From NCBI GenBank assembly GCA_002307215.1, contig DBTU01000023.1:1-64000 (forward strand): a stretch of 64,000 nucleotides of DNA, written 5' to 3'. A program made the translations under genes and the position numbers. How positions within the stretch are numbered: the stretch's first letter is position 1; each line of letters begins with the position of its first letter. Source of the DNA: Lachnoclostridium sp. UBA1308. GTDB taxonomy: Bacteria; Bacillota; Clostridia; Lachnospirales; Lachnospiraceae. Below are positions 26,801 through 35,734 of this stretch, piece by piece. The notes under the pieces are model-generated. The model did not search any database. It worked only from the letters and a program-made list of their open reading frames with translations, and was not told the origin of the DNA.

Positions 26801-28358
26801 AGACCTTGCACAATTAATTTACGATTTAAAAAATGCAAATAAAAATGCAAGAATATCTGTTAAGCTGGTTTCCGAGGCGGGTGTCGGTACCGTAGCGGCA
26901 GGTGTTGCAAAAGCAGGAGCGGGAGTTATCTTAATCTCAGGCTTTGACGGTGGTACAGGTGCAGCTCCGAGAACCTCTATTTACAATGCAGGACTTCCAT
27001 GGGAATTAGGTGTAGCGGAAACTCACCAGACACTTATTATGAATGGTCTTCGTAAAAAGGTTATGATTGAGACCGACGGTAAACTGATGACCGGACGAGA
27101 TGTCCTGGTAGCAGCACTTTTAGGAGCCGAAGAGTTCGGATTTGCAACAGCACCTTTGATTACCTTAGGTTGTGTCATGATGCGTGTATGTAATTTGGAT
27201 ACCTGTCCGGTTGGTGTTGCAACACAGAATCCTGAACTGCGCAAGAATTTCTCCGGTAAGCCGGAGTATGTGGAGAACTTCATGCGATTTGTTGCGGAAG
27301 AGCTTCGTGAATATATGGCAAAGCTTGGAATCAGAACGGTAGATGAATTAGTCGGCAGGACTGATTTGTTAAAAATGAAGGAAGAATGCAAGAACGACGA
27401 GAGAGCAAAACTTGTGGATTTAAGCGCAGTACTAAATAATCCTTTCTGTGAACAAGGAGAAAGCGTACACTTTAATTCGGACCAGATGTTTGATTTTGAA
27501 TTAGAGAATACCATTGATGAGAAATTACTTCTTAAGAAGTTTAAATTAAACGAAAGACACAGCCAAAAGATTAAGGTGCCGGTATCCAATACAGATCGTA
27601 CCTTTGGCACGATTTTGGGTTCTGAGATCACTAAGAAATATGGTACCGGCTTAAATGAAGATACCTTTATGATTGAGGCTCATGGTAGCGGCGGACAGAG
27701 TTTCGGAGCATTTATCCCGAAGGGTCTTACGATTGAACTCGAGGGAGACAGCAACGATTATTTCGGGAAAGGTCTCTCAGGGGGAAAGCTAATAGCATTC
27801 CCTCCGAAGGAGAGTATCTTTAAAGCAGAAGAAAATATTATTATCGGTAATGTTGCTCTGTATGGTGCTACCGGTGGTAAGGCATTCATTAACGGTGTTG
27901 CAGGAGAACGTTTCTGCGTTCGTAACTCCGGCGCAACGGCAGTTGTGGAAGGTGTTGGTGATCATGGCTGTGAATATATGACAGGTGGCAGAGTTGTTGT
28001 TCTTGGTAAAACCGGAAAGAACTTTGCAGCAGGCATGAGCGGTGGTATTGCTTACGTTCTTGATGAAGACAGTGATTTTTATAAGAAGCTGAATAAGGGG
28101 CTTGTTTCCTTTGAGGCAGTTACATTAAAATATGATGTACTTGAACTTAAGGATATAATTACCGAGCATGTGAAATGCACGGACTCGGTAAGAGGCAAGG
28201 AAATTCTTGATAATTTTATGGCTTATCTTCCGAAGTTTAAGAAAATCATTCCTCATGATTACAGACGTATGCTACAGACGATCGTCCAAATGGAAGAGAA
28301 GGGCTTAAGCAGCGAACAGGCACAGATAGAAGCATTCTTTGCAAATACAAGAAAATAG
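23802..28358 (+). CDS. gltB: Glutamate synthase, large (alpha) subunit
   Basis: 1518 aa, full family length. It transfers the amide of glutamine to 2-oxoglutarate, giving two glutamates. The domain order is complete. The Ntn-type glutaminase domain starts at Cys26 (DNCGIGAV), so the first 25 residues are a propeptide. A central domain follows, then the FMN-binding synthase barrel around residues 830-1190, with a 3Fe-4S cluster site (CVMMRVCNLDTCPVG), and the C-terminal GXGXG beta-helix (GATGGKAFINGVAGERFCVR, then GDHGCEYMTGGRVVVLG). The ATG at 23802 follows AGAGGAG. gltD follows after 54 nt, forming the usual two-gene operon. Confidence 0.97.
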   Translation: MKKNIREEITQVPQGLYDPRFEHDNCGIGAVVQMKGIKTHGTVENALKIVENLEHRAGKDAEGKTGDGVGILLQISHKFFAKVTKPLGIELGGERDYGVGMFFFPQEELRRNQAKKMFEIIVEKEGMKLLGWREVPIRPQILGERAVSCMPHIMQCFIKRPSNVAKGIDFDRKLYIARRCFEQSNDNTYVVSLSSRTIVYKGMFLVEQLRLFFEDLQDKAYESAIAIVHSRFSTNTNPSWQRAHPNRLIVHNGEINTIRGNVDKMLAREETMESEHLKGELHKVLPVVNVEGSDSAMLDNTLEFLIMSGMDLPLAVMITIPEPWSSASAMSSEKRDFYQYYATMMEPWDGPASILFSDGDIMGAILDRNGLRPSRYYVTSDDYLILSSEVGVMDIAPENIIKKERLRPGKMLLVDTIKGSLIDDEDLKNSYAKSQPYGEWLDQNLIKLKELKIPNKKVVEYSDEERSRLQKAFGYSYEDYKTTILPMAATGMEATAAMGVDSPLPVLSKKNPPLFNYFKQLFAQVTNPPIDSIREEIVTSTSVYIGEDGNILEEKADNCNVLKITNPILTNTDLLKIKHMKKPGYKVEVLPMVYYKNTSLERAIDHLCLEADRAYKEGANILILSDRGVDENHIAIPSLLAVSALQQHLVRTRKRTALAMIVESADPRDVHHFACLLGFGACAVNPYLAQETIRQLIDNKMLDKDYYAAVDDYNHAVLHGIVKIASKMGISTIQSYQGSKIFEAIGISKKVIDKYFTGTVSRISGITLKEMEKQQDELHSMAFDPLGLNVDLTMDSAGSHKMRSGKEEHLYNPKTIHLLQQSTRTGNYEMFKEYSKEVTTEQERVNLRGLLEMKYPDNGVSLDEVESVEHIVKRFKTGAMSYGSISQEAHETMAIAMNHLGGKSNSGEGGESLDRLKIGEDGLNKCSAIKQVASGRFGVTSEYLVSAKEIQIKMAQGAKPGEGGQLPAEKVYPWVAKTRHSTPGVGLISPPPHHDIYSIEDLAQLIYDLKNANKNARISVKLVSEAGVGTVAAGVAKAGAGVILISGFDGGTGAAPRTSIYNAGLPWELGVAETHQTLIMNGLRKKVMIETDGKLMTGRDVLVAALLGAEEFGFATAPLITLGCVMMRVCNLDTCPVGVATQNPELRKNFSGKPEYVENFMRFVAEELREYMAKLGIRTVDELVGRTDLLKMKEECKNDERAKLVDLSAVLNNPFCEQGESVHFNSDQMFDFELENTIDEKLLLKKFKLNERHSQKIKVPVSNTDRTFGTILGSEITKKYGTGLNEDTFMIEAHGSGGQSFGAFIPKGLTIELEGDSNDYFGKGLSGGKLIAFPPKESIFKAEENIIIGNVALYGATGGKAFINGVAGERFCVRNSGATAVVEGVGDHGCEYMTGGRVVVLGKTGKNFAAGMSGGIAYVLDEDSDFYKKLNKGLVSFEAVTLKYDVLELKDIITEHVKCTDSVRGKEILDNFMAYLPKFKKIIPHDYRRMLQTIVQMEEKGLSSEQAQIEAFFANTRK

Positions 28359-28412
28359 TCTCTATTCAATAGATTACAGTAGACTGCCCTTACCAGGCAG
28401 AAGGAGGTTAAT

Positions 28413-29912
28413 ATGGGAAAGCCCACAGGATTTATGGAGTATGCCAGAACAGATAGTAAGGCCGAATCGCCTAAGGATAGAATTAAACATTTTAATGAAT
28501 TCCATCTGCCCCTTTCCATGGAGGAGAGAAAATGCCAGGGAGCTCGTTGTATGGAGTGCGGAGTGCCATTTTGCCAGTCAGGTATGATATTAAACGGAAT
28601 GGCATCCGGATGCCCTTTAAATAATCTGATACCGGAATGGAATGATTTATTGTTTAGAGGAAACATGAAAATGGCGTTGTCTCGTCTTCACAAAACCAAT
28701 AATTTCCCGGAGTTCACCGGTAGAGTTTGTCCGGCACTTTGTGAGACTGCATGCACCTGCGGCATCAACGGTAATCCGGTTACGATTAAGGAAAATGAAT
28801 ATGCAATCGTGGAGATTGGTTATGAGGTAGGATATATTAAACCGAACCCGCCGGCAATCAGAACCGGTAAATCAATCGCTGTTATCGGCTCAGGACCCTC
28901 CGGTCTTGCGGCGGCTGACCAATTAAATAAAAGAGGTCATCTGGTAACAGTATTCGAGCGTTCCGATCGTATCGGCGGTCTTCTTATGTATGGAATTCCG
29001 AATATGAAACTAGAGAAGCACATCATCGACCGCAGAGTGAACCTAATGAAAGAGGAAGGTGTTATCTTCATTACCGGCGCAAATGTAGGATCGGATTATA
29101 AAGCAAGTAAGCTTCTTAAGGAATTTGATAGAGTTATTCTGGCTTGTGGGGCGTCGAATCCCAGAGACATCAAGGTACCGGGAAGAGAATCTAAGGGGAT
29201 TTATTTCGCAGTGGATTTCTTGAAGTCAGCAACCAGGGACATATTGGAGGCCGGAACATCAGATGTAAGTGATATCAAATCCTTCACCATATCTGCAAAA
29301 GGGAAAAAAGTGCTTGTCATCGGTGGCGGTGATACCGGTAATGACTGCGTTGGAACCTCAATCAGACAAGGCGCAAAATCGGTTCTTCAGCTTGAGATGA
29401 TGCCAAAGCTTCCGGACAAGAGAGCAGAGAATAATCCGTGGCCCGAATGGCCGAAGGTTAGTAAGACAGATTATGGGCAAGAGGAAGCAAATGACGTATT
29501 CGGTAATGATCCTCGTGAATATCAGATGACGGTTAAGGAGTTTTTGACTGATAAGGATGGTAATGTCAGTAAGGCTGTCACGGTTCGTTTGGAGAGTAAA
29601 TTAGATGAAGTAACAAAGCGCTACAGTATGGTCGAGGTTTCCGGCAGTGAGAAGGAAATCGAGATTGATCTTGTATTGATTGCAGCAGGATTTCTTGGAA
29701 CACAAAGCTATGTGGCAGAGGCGTTCGGAGTAGAGCTTGACGGCAGAACCAATGTATGGACCGAAGCAGGAAAGTATAAGACCAATATTGATAAGGTGTT
29801 TACAGCAGGCGATATGCACCGCGGGCAATCCTTAGTAGTATGGGCAATCCGAGAAGGCAGAGAAGTTGCTAAGGAAGTGGATGCAAGCCTGATGGGATAT
29901 ACTAATTTATAA
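28413..29912 (+). CDS. gltD: Glutamate synthase, small (beta) subunit
   Basis: 499 aa. The FAD/NAD(P)H-dependent beta subunit feeds electrons to GltB. The N-terminal Fe-S region has the expected cysteines (ARCMECGVPFCQSG, CPLNNLIPEW, RVCPALCETACTCGIN). The FAD-binding motif is GSGPSGLAAADQL near residue 152 and the NAD(P)H-binding motif GGGDTGNDCVG near residue 305. The final FTAGDMHRGQSLVVWAI is the conserved flavin-contact segment. AAGGAGG gives a strong SD. A stable hairpin terminator follows. Assignment is firm; NADPH rather than NADH is the usual donor but is not readable with certainty. Confidence 0.96.
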   Translation: MGKPTGFMEYARTDSKAESPKDRIKHFNEFHLPLSMEERKCQGARCMECGVPFCQSGMILNGMASGCPLNNLIPEWNDLLFRGNMKMALSRLHKTNNFPEFTGRVCPALCETACTCGINGNPVTIKENEYAIVEIGYEVGYIKPNPPAIRTGKSIAVIGSGPSGLAAADQLNKRGHLVTVFERSDRIGGLLMYGIPNMKLEKHIIDRRVNLMKEEGVIFITGANVGSDYKASKLLKEFDRVILACGASNPRDIKVPGRESKGIYFAVDFLKSATRDILEAGTSDVSDIKSFTISAKGKKVLVIGGGDTGNDCVGTSIRQGAKSVLQLEMMPKLPDKRAENNPWPEWPKVSKTDYGQEEANDVFGNDPREYQMTVKEFLTDKDGNVSKAVTVRLESKLDEVTKRYSMVEVSGSEKEIEIDLVLIAAGFLGTQSYVAEAFGVELDGRTNVWTEAGKYKTNIDKVFTAGDMHRGQSLVVWAIREGREVAKEVDASLMGYTNL

Positions 29913-29931
29913 AATTTAATCGATCACAAGG

Positions 29932-29990
29932 AAAAGGCTAACCTGGGTAGAATGAATAATTTATTTCTACCTGGGTTAGCCTTTTCTATA
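29932..29990 (+). terminator. Terminator of gltBD
   Basis: GGCTAACC-N2-GGTAGAA pairs with TTCTACC-N2-GGTTAGCC (a 15-bp stem with one internal loop, hairpin loop ATGAATAATTTA), flanked by AAAA on the left and TTTTCT on the right, so it may work in both directions. Confidence 0.85.
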
Positions 29991-30125
29991 GCTATCTGTA
30001 AATATGAGTGCAATTCTGTTCATATTGTATAACAATCCATTCTACATTTATTTTTTTACTTGCTTTTTTGTGCATTTGTTATGAATACCAATTAAAATAG
30101 TAGGAATTGTTATTGCTTATCGATA

Positions 30126-30154
30126 TTGACAAATAATTAACAATATTCTACCAT
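30126..30154 (+). promoter_or_regulatory. pflB promoter with overlapping Rex-like operator
   Basis: TTGACA (30126-30131), 17-nt spacer, TACCAT (30149-30154). The -35 is the left end of TTGACAAATAATTAACAA (30126-30143), which matches the clostridial Rex consensus TTGTTAA-N4-TTAACAA with a perfect right half and two left mismatches. Rex represses fermentation genes when NAD+/NADH is high, so redox control of pflBA is plausible. Confidence 0.6.
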
Positions 30155-30245
30155 ATAAGTGTGAATAAAGCACGGGTGCCCGTACATTAGCAGTTAATAG
30201 GTGCCTATGTTGGATAGCGTAACAGGAAACAATTAATACTATATG

Positions 30246-30289
30246 CCAAAGGCGGCATTTTGCAGAGCCTTTGGACTGCCTTGCGGCAG
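30246..30289 (+). promoter_or_regulatory. Double hairpin in the pflB 5' leader
   Basis: CCAAAGGC (30246-30253)/GCCTTTGG (30267-30274) and CTGCC (30276-30280)/GGCAG (30285-30289) stack next to each other and end 1-2 nt before the SD AAGGGAGG. They may stabilise the mRNA or tune initiation. The remaining 29991-30245 contains only AT-rich sequence, the promoter and a small ACGGG/CCCGT repeat near 30174. Confidence 0.5.
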
Positions 30290-30303
30290 AAGGGAGGAAA
30301 CAT

Positions 30304-32529
30304 ATGAGACAGGAATGGAATGATTTTGAACCCGGAAGCTGGATGACGGATATGAATGTCAGAAGCTTCATTCAACATAATTATACGCCCTACGAGGGTG
30401 ATGCTACTTTTCTAACAAGCCCGACAAGGCGAACCTCAGAACTTTGGCTTCAGGTTATGGAGCTGATGAAGGAGGAAGCAAAAAAGGGAATTATAGATGC
30501 CGAAACCTCGATACCGTCAACCGTTACAGCTTTTGGTCCGGGATATTTGGATAAGGAGAAAGAGGTCATCGTAGGCTTTCAGACCGATAAACCGCTAAAA
30601 CGTGGAATTATGCCAAATGGCGGAATTCGTCTCGTTAGGAATGCGCTGGAGTCTTATGGTTATATCCTTGATAAGAAGACAGAAGAAATATATTCGGAGA
30701 ATCGGAAAACACATAATGATGGGGTGTTCGATGCCTATACGGATGCAATGAAGAAGGCAAGACATACCGGTATTATCACAGGCCTTCCGGATGCATATGG
30801 GCGTGGACGTATTATCGGAGATTACCGTAGGGTTGCTTTGTATGGAGTCGATTTTCTGATCGAAGAGAAGGTGCATGAGAAGAAGCTGTCAGAAATACCG
30901 ACACTGGAATCCCCGGATATCCGGCTGAGGGAAGAGCTTTCCGAACAGATTAGGGCGTTAAAACAGCTGAAGAAGATGGCCTTGGAGTATGGCTATGATA
31001 TCAGTAATCCGGCTTCTAATTCCTTTGAGGCAACCCAATGGACTTATTTTGCATATCTCGGAGCAATCAAGGAGCAGGACGGAGCAGCCATGAGTCTGGG
31101 TCGGGTATCAACCTTCCTTGATATTTATTATGAGAGAGATTTAGCAACGGGTATTATGACAGAGCAGGAGATCCAGGAGCTGACAGATCAGTTTGTCATG
31201 AAGCTTCGTATGGTGCGCTTTCTTAGAACACCTTCCTATAATGACTTGTTTTCAGGTGATCCTACCTGGGTTACAGAATCCATCGGAGGAATGGGTATGG
31301 ACGGAAGAACGCTGGTGACGAAAAACAGTTTTCGAATATTGCATACACTGTATAATCTGGGTCCTGCACCGGAACCGAACTTAACAATTCTTTGGTCTGT
31401 ATGTTTACCCGAGCCTTTTAAAAAGTATTGTGTTCAGGTTTCCATTGATAGCAGCTCGATTCAATACGAGAACGATGATATCATGCGCAAGGTATGGGGT
31501 GATGATTATGGAATTGCCTGCTGCGTATCCGCTATGAGAATCGGAAAACAGATGCAGTTTTTCGGAGCACGCGCCAACCTGGCGAAAGCTCTGTTGTATG
31601 CAATTAACGGTGGGAAAGATGAGATATATGGGGAGCAGGTAGGTCCGATGTTTGAACCTATTTTAGGAGAGTATCTTGATTATGATGAGGTAATGACTAA
31701 GTTCGATCAAACGATGGATTGGTTGTCCGGGTTATATATCAATACGTTGAATGTCATCCACTATATGCATGATAAATATAATTACGAGAGGCTGCAGATG
31801 GCTCTCCATGATATTGATATCCTTCGTACACAGGCATGTGGAATAGCAGGTCTTTCTGTTGTGGCAGACTCCTTGGCAGCAATTAAATATGCCAAGGTGA
31901 AGGTGATTCGAAATGAAGCCGGTTTGGCAGTGGATTATGAAATAGAAGGCGAATATCCCGCCTTTGGAAATGATGATGACCGAGTGGATCAGATTGCGAT
32001 TGATATTGTGGAACGCTTCATGAATAAGTTACGCAAAGTGAAGACATATCGAGGAGCAAAACAGACGTTATCTGTCTTGACAATCACCTCAAATGTAGTG
32101 TACGGTAAGAAGACAGGAAGTACTCCGGATGGACGAAAAAAGGGAGAGCCCTTTGCACCGGGTGCAAATCCAATGCATGGAAGAGATAAAAAGGGTGCAC
32201 TTGCCTCCATGGCTTCCGTAGCTAAGATTCCGTATAAACATGCAGAGGATGGTATTTCCTACACATTTTCGATTATTCCGAATGCGCTCGGTAAAAACAA
32301 TACAGAGAGAGTAAATAATCTGACCAGTCTGCTGGACGGATACTTTTATAGCGGCGGGCACCATATTAATGTCAATGTATTTGACCGTGAGACTCTGCTC
32401 GATGCGATGGAGCATCCGGAAAAATATCCTCAGCTTACAATAAGAGTATCCGGTTATGCTGTAAACTTCATTCGATTGAATAAAGAACAGCAACTGGATG
32501 TTATCAATAGGACATTCCATGAGAGATAG
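30304..32529 (+). CDS. pflB: Formate C-acetyltransferase (pyruvate formate-lyase)
   Basis: 741 aa, the length of true PFL. It splits pyruvate with CoA into acetyl-CoA and formate under anaerobic conditions. The catalytic adjacent cysteines are Cys406-Cys407 (GIACCVSAM), and the glycyl radical site is Gly717 in RVSGYAVNFIRL near the C-terminus. The double Cys and the ending KEQQLDVINRTF mark PFL itself rather than a diol dehydratase or another glycyl radical enzyme. The ATG at 30304 follows GGGAGGAAACAT; the longer frame lacks an SD. Its activase is encoded 47 nt downstream. Rex-type control is inferred from the promoter. Confidence 0.97.
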   Translation: MRQEWNDFEPGSWMTDMNVRSFIQHNYTPYEGDATFLTSPTRRTSELWLQVMELMKEEAKKGIIDAETSIPSTVTAFGPGYLDKEKEVIVGFQTDKPLKRGIMPNGGIRLVRNALESYGYILDKKTEEIYSENRKTHNDGVFDAYTDAMKKARHTGIITGLPDAYGRGRIIGDYRRVALYGVDFLIEEKVHEKKLSEIPTLESPDIRLREELSEQIRALKQLKKMALEYGYDISNPASNSFEATQWTYFAYLGAIKEQDGAAMSLGRVSTFLDIYYERDLATGIMTEQEIQELTDQFVMKLRMVRFLRTPSYNDLFSGDPTWVTESIGGMGMDGRTLVTKNSFRILHTLYNLGPAPEPNLTILWSVCLPEPFKKYCVQVSIDSSSIQYENDDIMRKVWGDDYGIACCVSAMRIGKQMQFFGARANLAKALLYAINGGKDEIYGEQVGPMFEPILGEYLDYDEVMTKFDQTMDWLSGLYINTLNVIHYMHDKYNYERLQMALHDIDILRTQACGIAGLSVVADSLAAIKYAKVKVIRNEAGLAVDYEIEGEYPAFGNDDDRVDQIAIDIVERFMNKLRKVKTYRGAKQTLSVLTITSNVVYGKKTGSTPDGRKKGEPFAPGANPMHGRDKKGALASMASVAKIPYKHAEDGISYTFSIIPNALGKNNTERVNNLTSLLDGYFYSGGHHINVNVFDRETLLDAMEHPEKYPQLTIRVSGYAVNFIRLNKEQQLDVINRTFHER

Positions 32530-32576
32530 AAAAAACGATGGACTTCAGTCTTAAAACCCGGAAAGGATGGGTACTT

Positions 32577-33317
32577 ATGAGCATACTTGGTCGAATTCAT
32601 TCTTTAGAAAGCTTTGGAACGGTGGATGGTCCCGGCATACGCTTTGTTGTATTTATGCAGGGATGCCCGCTCAGATGTAAATACTGCCACAATCCGGACA
32701 CCTGGGAGATAGAGGAAGGCACGGAGTATGAACCACAGAGGTTAGCTGATGAAATAATAAAATATAAACCATATATGGATTTTTCCGGGGGAGGTGTAAC
32801 TTTTACCGGAGGAGAGCCATTACTACAGGCGGAATTTCTGCTTGAAGTAAGTAAGCATTTAAAGCAGCACGGGATAACCATTGCTCTTGATACATCAGGG
32901 TATATTTGGAATGAATCAGTTCGGGAACTACTTGAGTTTACAGATGTTGTTCTGTTAGATATTAAGAATTATGATCAGACAGTATATGAGGATATTACAG
33001 GGGTTTCCTTAACGCCCACTCTCCAACTTTTAGATTATCTTAGGGAGAATCAAATCAATACCTGGATTCGTTATGTTCTGGTACCGGGATTGTCGGATAA
33101 TATGGAAGCCATCAGAAGGCTCTCGAAACATCTTGAGCTTTACCCAAATGTCACAAGGATTGAACTTCTTGGATTTCATAAGATGGGGGAGTACAAATGG
33201 AAGGAACTTGGCCATGAATATGCACTTAAGGATACCAAAGAGCCCTCCGTTAAACTCTTGAGGGAAGTGAAAGAAATATTTGAAAGTAGTGGAAAAACAG
33301 TTTCTGCAAATATATAA
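32577..33317 (+). CDS. pflA: Pyruvate formate-lyase activating enzyme
   Basis: 246-aa radical SAM enzyme that generates the glycyl radical on PflB. The cluster-binding motif CPLRCKYCHNPDTW has the CxxxCxxC spacing. GGGVTFTGGEPLLQAEFL is the conserved SAM-contact segment, and the N-terminal HSLESFGTVDGPGIRFVVF is characteristic of PFL activases. No additional ferredoxin-type domain is present, in line with a true PFL activase. The ATG at 32577 is preferred over 32538 because GGAAAGGATGGG lies upstream and family members start here. Operon with pflB. Confidence 0.96.
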   Translation: MSILGRIHSLESFGTVDGPGIRFVVFMQGCPLRCKYCHNPDTWEIEEGTEYEPQRLADEIIKYKPYMDFSGGGVTFTGGEPLLQAEFLLEVSKHLKQHGITIALDTSGYIWNESVRELLEFTDVVLLDIKNYDQTVYEDITGVSLTPTLQLLDYLRENQINTWIRYVLVPGLSDNMEAIRRLSKHLELYPNVTRIELLGFHKMGEYKWKELGHEYALKDTKEPSVKLLREVKEIFESSGKTVSANI

Positions 33318-33387
33318 ATTGTGAAAGCGTTCAGCCTGGAACGGCTCTCTGTTAAGTGAAAACAGGAAATAAATAAAAATCATAGCA

Positions 33388-33420
33388 ATGCGTCAATCGA
33401 AGGATTGGCGCATTTGTAAT
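33388..33420 (+). terminator. Terminator of pflBA
   Basis: ATGCGTCAATC-GAAG-GATTGGCGCAT, an 11-bp stem with one G-T pair and a tetraloop, followed by TTTGT. Confidence 0.7.
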
Positions 33421-33523
33421 GTTATGAAATTATAGTGTAAATATATGGAATATTACATTAAAATAGAATTATGTGCACAAATAATAGGAAATACTCACTA
33501 TTTTAAAAAAATACATAAAAATA

Positions 33524-33552
33524 TTGTATTATGTCAGAATATATTGTACAAT
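33524..33552 (+). promoter_or_regulatory. Sigma-A promoter of the chemoreceptor gene
   Basis: TTGTAT (33524-33529), 17-nt spacer, TACAAT (33547-33552). No SigD-type promoter was seen, although chemoreceptor genes often have one. Confidence 0.6.
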
Positions 33553-33595
33553 AATGATAAATATTTGATTAAAATGATAGCGGAGGTGGGCTTTT

Positions 33596-35584
33596 ATGAA
33601 AAGTATAAAAATTCGAATCATGGTTTTCTTTTCAATTCTGATTATTGCGGTGACCGCAACTATTTCTGTTGTAAGTATAAATACCGGTAGTGGTCTACTA
33701 GAGAAAAGTTTAAAAAGTACAGTGATCACTTTGGCGGAGGATGACTCAAAGACAGTAGAAAATAGTGCACAAATATATTTAAGGGAACTTTCGATGCTTG
33801 CTTTACAGGAAGAGATTGTATCATTGGATCCGGAAATACAGACAGCAACGTTAAAAAAGCAGCTACCTAGTACCGGCTTTCTTGACCTTGCTGTTGTTAC
33901 GTCAGATGGCACAGCTACCTATACAGACGGATCACAGAGTGATTTGAGTGACAGAGCATACATACAAAAAGCTCTGGAGGGCGAGGCGAATTTATCAGAT
34001 GTCCTAATTAGTAAGGTCACCGGTAAGCCTGTTATCATGGTTGCGGTTCCGATTAAGAAGGGCGATACTGTTTCAGAGGTATTAATCGGAAGAATGGATG
34101 GGAATACACTTAGCGAGATAGTTACAGAGGCTGGCTTTGGTGAACAGGGATATGCCTACATTCTTAACAGTAAGGGGCAGGTTATTGCTCATAAAAATGC
34201 AGATTTAGTTTTAAACCAATTCAATCCTATTCTTGAAGTTGAGAAAGACAAGAGCTTACAGACTTTGGCAGATGCGTTTCAAACAATGATTACCAATGAA
34301 TCCGGTATGGTTGAGTATGATTATAGCGGTAATTCTTTATATGCTGGGTATACTAAAATTGAGGGAACAGATTGGATAATTGCAGTAACAGCTGTCAAAA
34401 GTGAGGCTATGAATGCAATCAATGGTCTTAGAATTGCTATAGGAATCATTGCAGTGATTAGTCTTGCAGTTACACTGGTTATCGTATATATTATGGGAGA
34501 TGCCATTACGAAGCCAATCAAGGTGGTAACCAGGTTATCTGGGAAGATAGCCGCGCTTGATATTTCGGAAGATGTACCTGCGAAATATTTGAAGTGGAAG
34601 GATGAAAACGGGATATTAGCGAGCTCGATGCAGGGTATCACAGATAATCTGCGAAAAATCATGGATGAGATTACGGATTCTTCCATGCAGGTATCCTCAA
34701 CTGCACAGGAACTTACAGCAACCTCTGAGCAATCTGCCAGTGCGATTGAAGAAGTATCAAAGACAGTAGAGGACATAGCGAAGGGTGCATCGGATCAGGC
34801 CAGTAATACGGAGAGCGGGTCCGCTCAAGCAATTAAACTTGGAGAATTGATTGACAGAAATAGAGAACAGATAGACACAGTGAATAAATCTTCTGAAAAA
34901 ATTACAGAGGTAGTTAGCGGAGGAATTAAAGATGTTGATCGGCTAACTGAGATTTCAGAAGAGAATAATACTGCAACAAAAGAAATTTATGAAATTATTT
35001 TGAGGACAAATGAAAGCACGGCTAAAATCGGAGAAGCAAGTAATGTTATCGCAGCGATAGCGGAGCAGACCAATCTCCTCTCACTGAATGCATCAATAGA
35101 AGCTGCAAGAGCCGGAGAAGCGGGCAAAGGCTTCGCTGTAGTTGCAGCGGAAATAAAAAAACTGGCCGGACAGTCGGCAGATTCAACGAATTTCATCAAT
35201 GCAGTTGTAGATGAGTTACAGACGGTAGTTACAAAAGCGGTTGAAAGCATAGAAAGAGTTAACAGTATTTCGAAAGAGCAATATAGCAGTGTTGTCGGTA
35301 CGAAGAAGAACTATCAAGCCATTAAGATAGCATTGACGGATTCAAAAGATGCAGTCAGTCAATTGAATTTGTCGGGAGATGAGATGACAAAGGCGAAGAA
35401 TGATATTCTGGATATGCTTCAAACATTGTCGGCAATCGCCGAAGAAAATGCTGCAAGTACTCAAGAAGCCTCATCTACAATGTTAGAACAAACTACTTCC
35501 ATGGAGGAAATCGCTAAATCCAGCGAAAAGCTCGCACTACTTGCGGGCAACCTACATGAAATAATTAAAAGATTTAGATTGTAA
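33596..35584 (+). CDS. Methyl-accepting chemotaxis protein
   Basis: 662 aa. Layout: membrane helix (residues about 8-28), extracellular ligand-binding region of the double-Cache type (about 35-280, including GFLDLAVVTSDGTATYTDG and GYAYILNSKGQVIAHKN), second helix (about 283-303), HAMP linker, then the cytoplasmic coiled-coil signalling domain. Its tip, IAAIAEQTNLLSLNASIEAA followed by RAGEAGKGFAVVAAEI, is the highly conserved CheA/CheW contact. dCache sensors often bind amino acids or other small metabolites, but the ligand is unknown here. GGAGGTGGG is the SD. It is a lone receptor gene with its own promoter and terminator. Confidence 0.94.
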   Translation: MKSIKIRIMVFFSILIIAVTATISVVSINTGSGLLEKSLKSTVITLAEDDSKTVENSAQIYLRELSMLALQEEIVSLDPEIQTATLKKQLPSTGFLDLAVVTSDGTATYTDGSQSDLSDRAYIQKALEGEANLSDVLISKVTGKPVIMVAVPIKKGDTVSEVLIGRMDGNTLSEIVTEAGFGEQGYAYILNSKGQVIAHKNADLVLNQFNPILEVEKDKSLQTLADAFQTMITNESGMVEYDYSGNSLYAGYTKIEGTDWIIAVTAVKSEAMNAINGLRIAIGIIAVISLAVTLVIVYIMGDAITKPIKVVTRLSGKIAALDISEDVPAKYLKWKDENGILASSMQGITDNLRKIMDEITDSSMQVSSTAQELTATSEQSASAIEEVSKTVEDIAKGASDQASNTESGSAQAIKLGELIDRNREQIDTVNKSSEKITEVVSGGIKDVDRLTEISEENNTATKEIYEIILRTNESTAKIGEASNVIAAIAEQTNLLSLNASIEAARAGEAGKGFAVVAAEIKKLAGQSADSTNFINAVVDELQTVVTKAVESIERVNSISKEQYSSVVGTKKNYQAIKIALTDSKDAVSQLNLSGDEMTKAKNDILDMLQTLSAIAEENAASTQEASSTMLEQTTSMEEIAKSSEKLALLAGNLHEIIKRFRL

Positions 35585-35605
35585 ATACAATAATAGATAA
35601 ATGAT

Positions 35606-35657
35606 ACAGCATAGGATATTTGTACGGATAGTGCATTATCCTATGCTGTTTTATTTC
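35606..35657 (+). terminator. Terminator of the chemoreceptor gene
   Basis: ACAGCATAGGATA (35606-35618) pairs perfectly with TATCCTATGCTGT, a 13-bp stem, followed by TTTTATTTCT. Confidence 0.9.
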
Positions 35658-35734
35658 TAAACAAATAAGAGTAGCATTTTTGAACAAATTCATGTAAAAT
35701 AATTATCATAAAAAATTACCCGGAGAATGTACAT

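Noticed and set aside
27023..27631. 202-codon minus-strand open frame inside gltB
   Set aside because: It is antisense to well-conserved FMN-domain and C-terminal coding sequence; its composition (Ser/Asn-rich) is that of a shadow frame.
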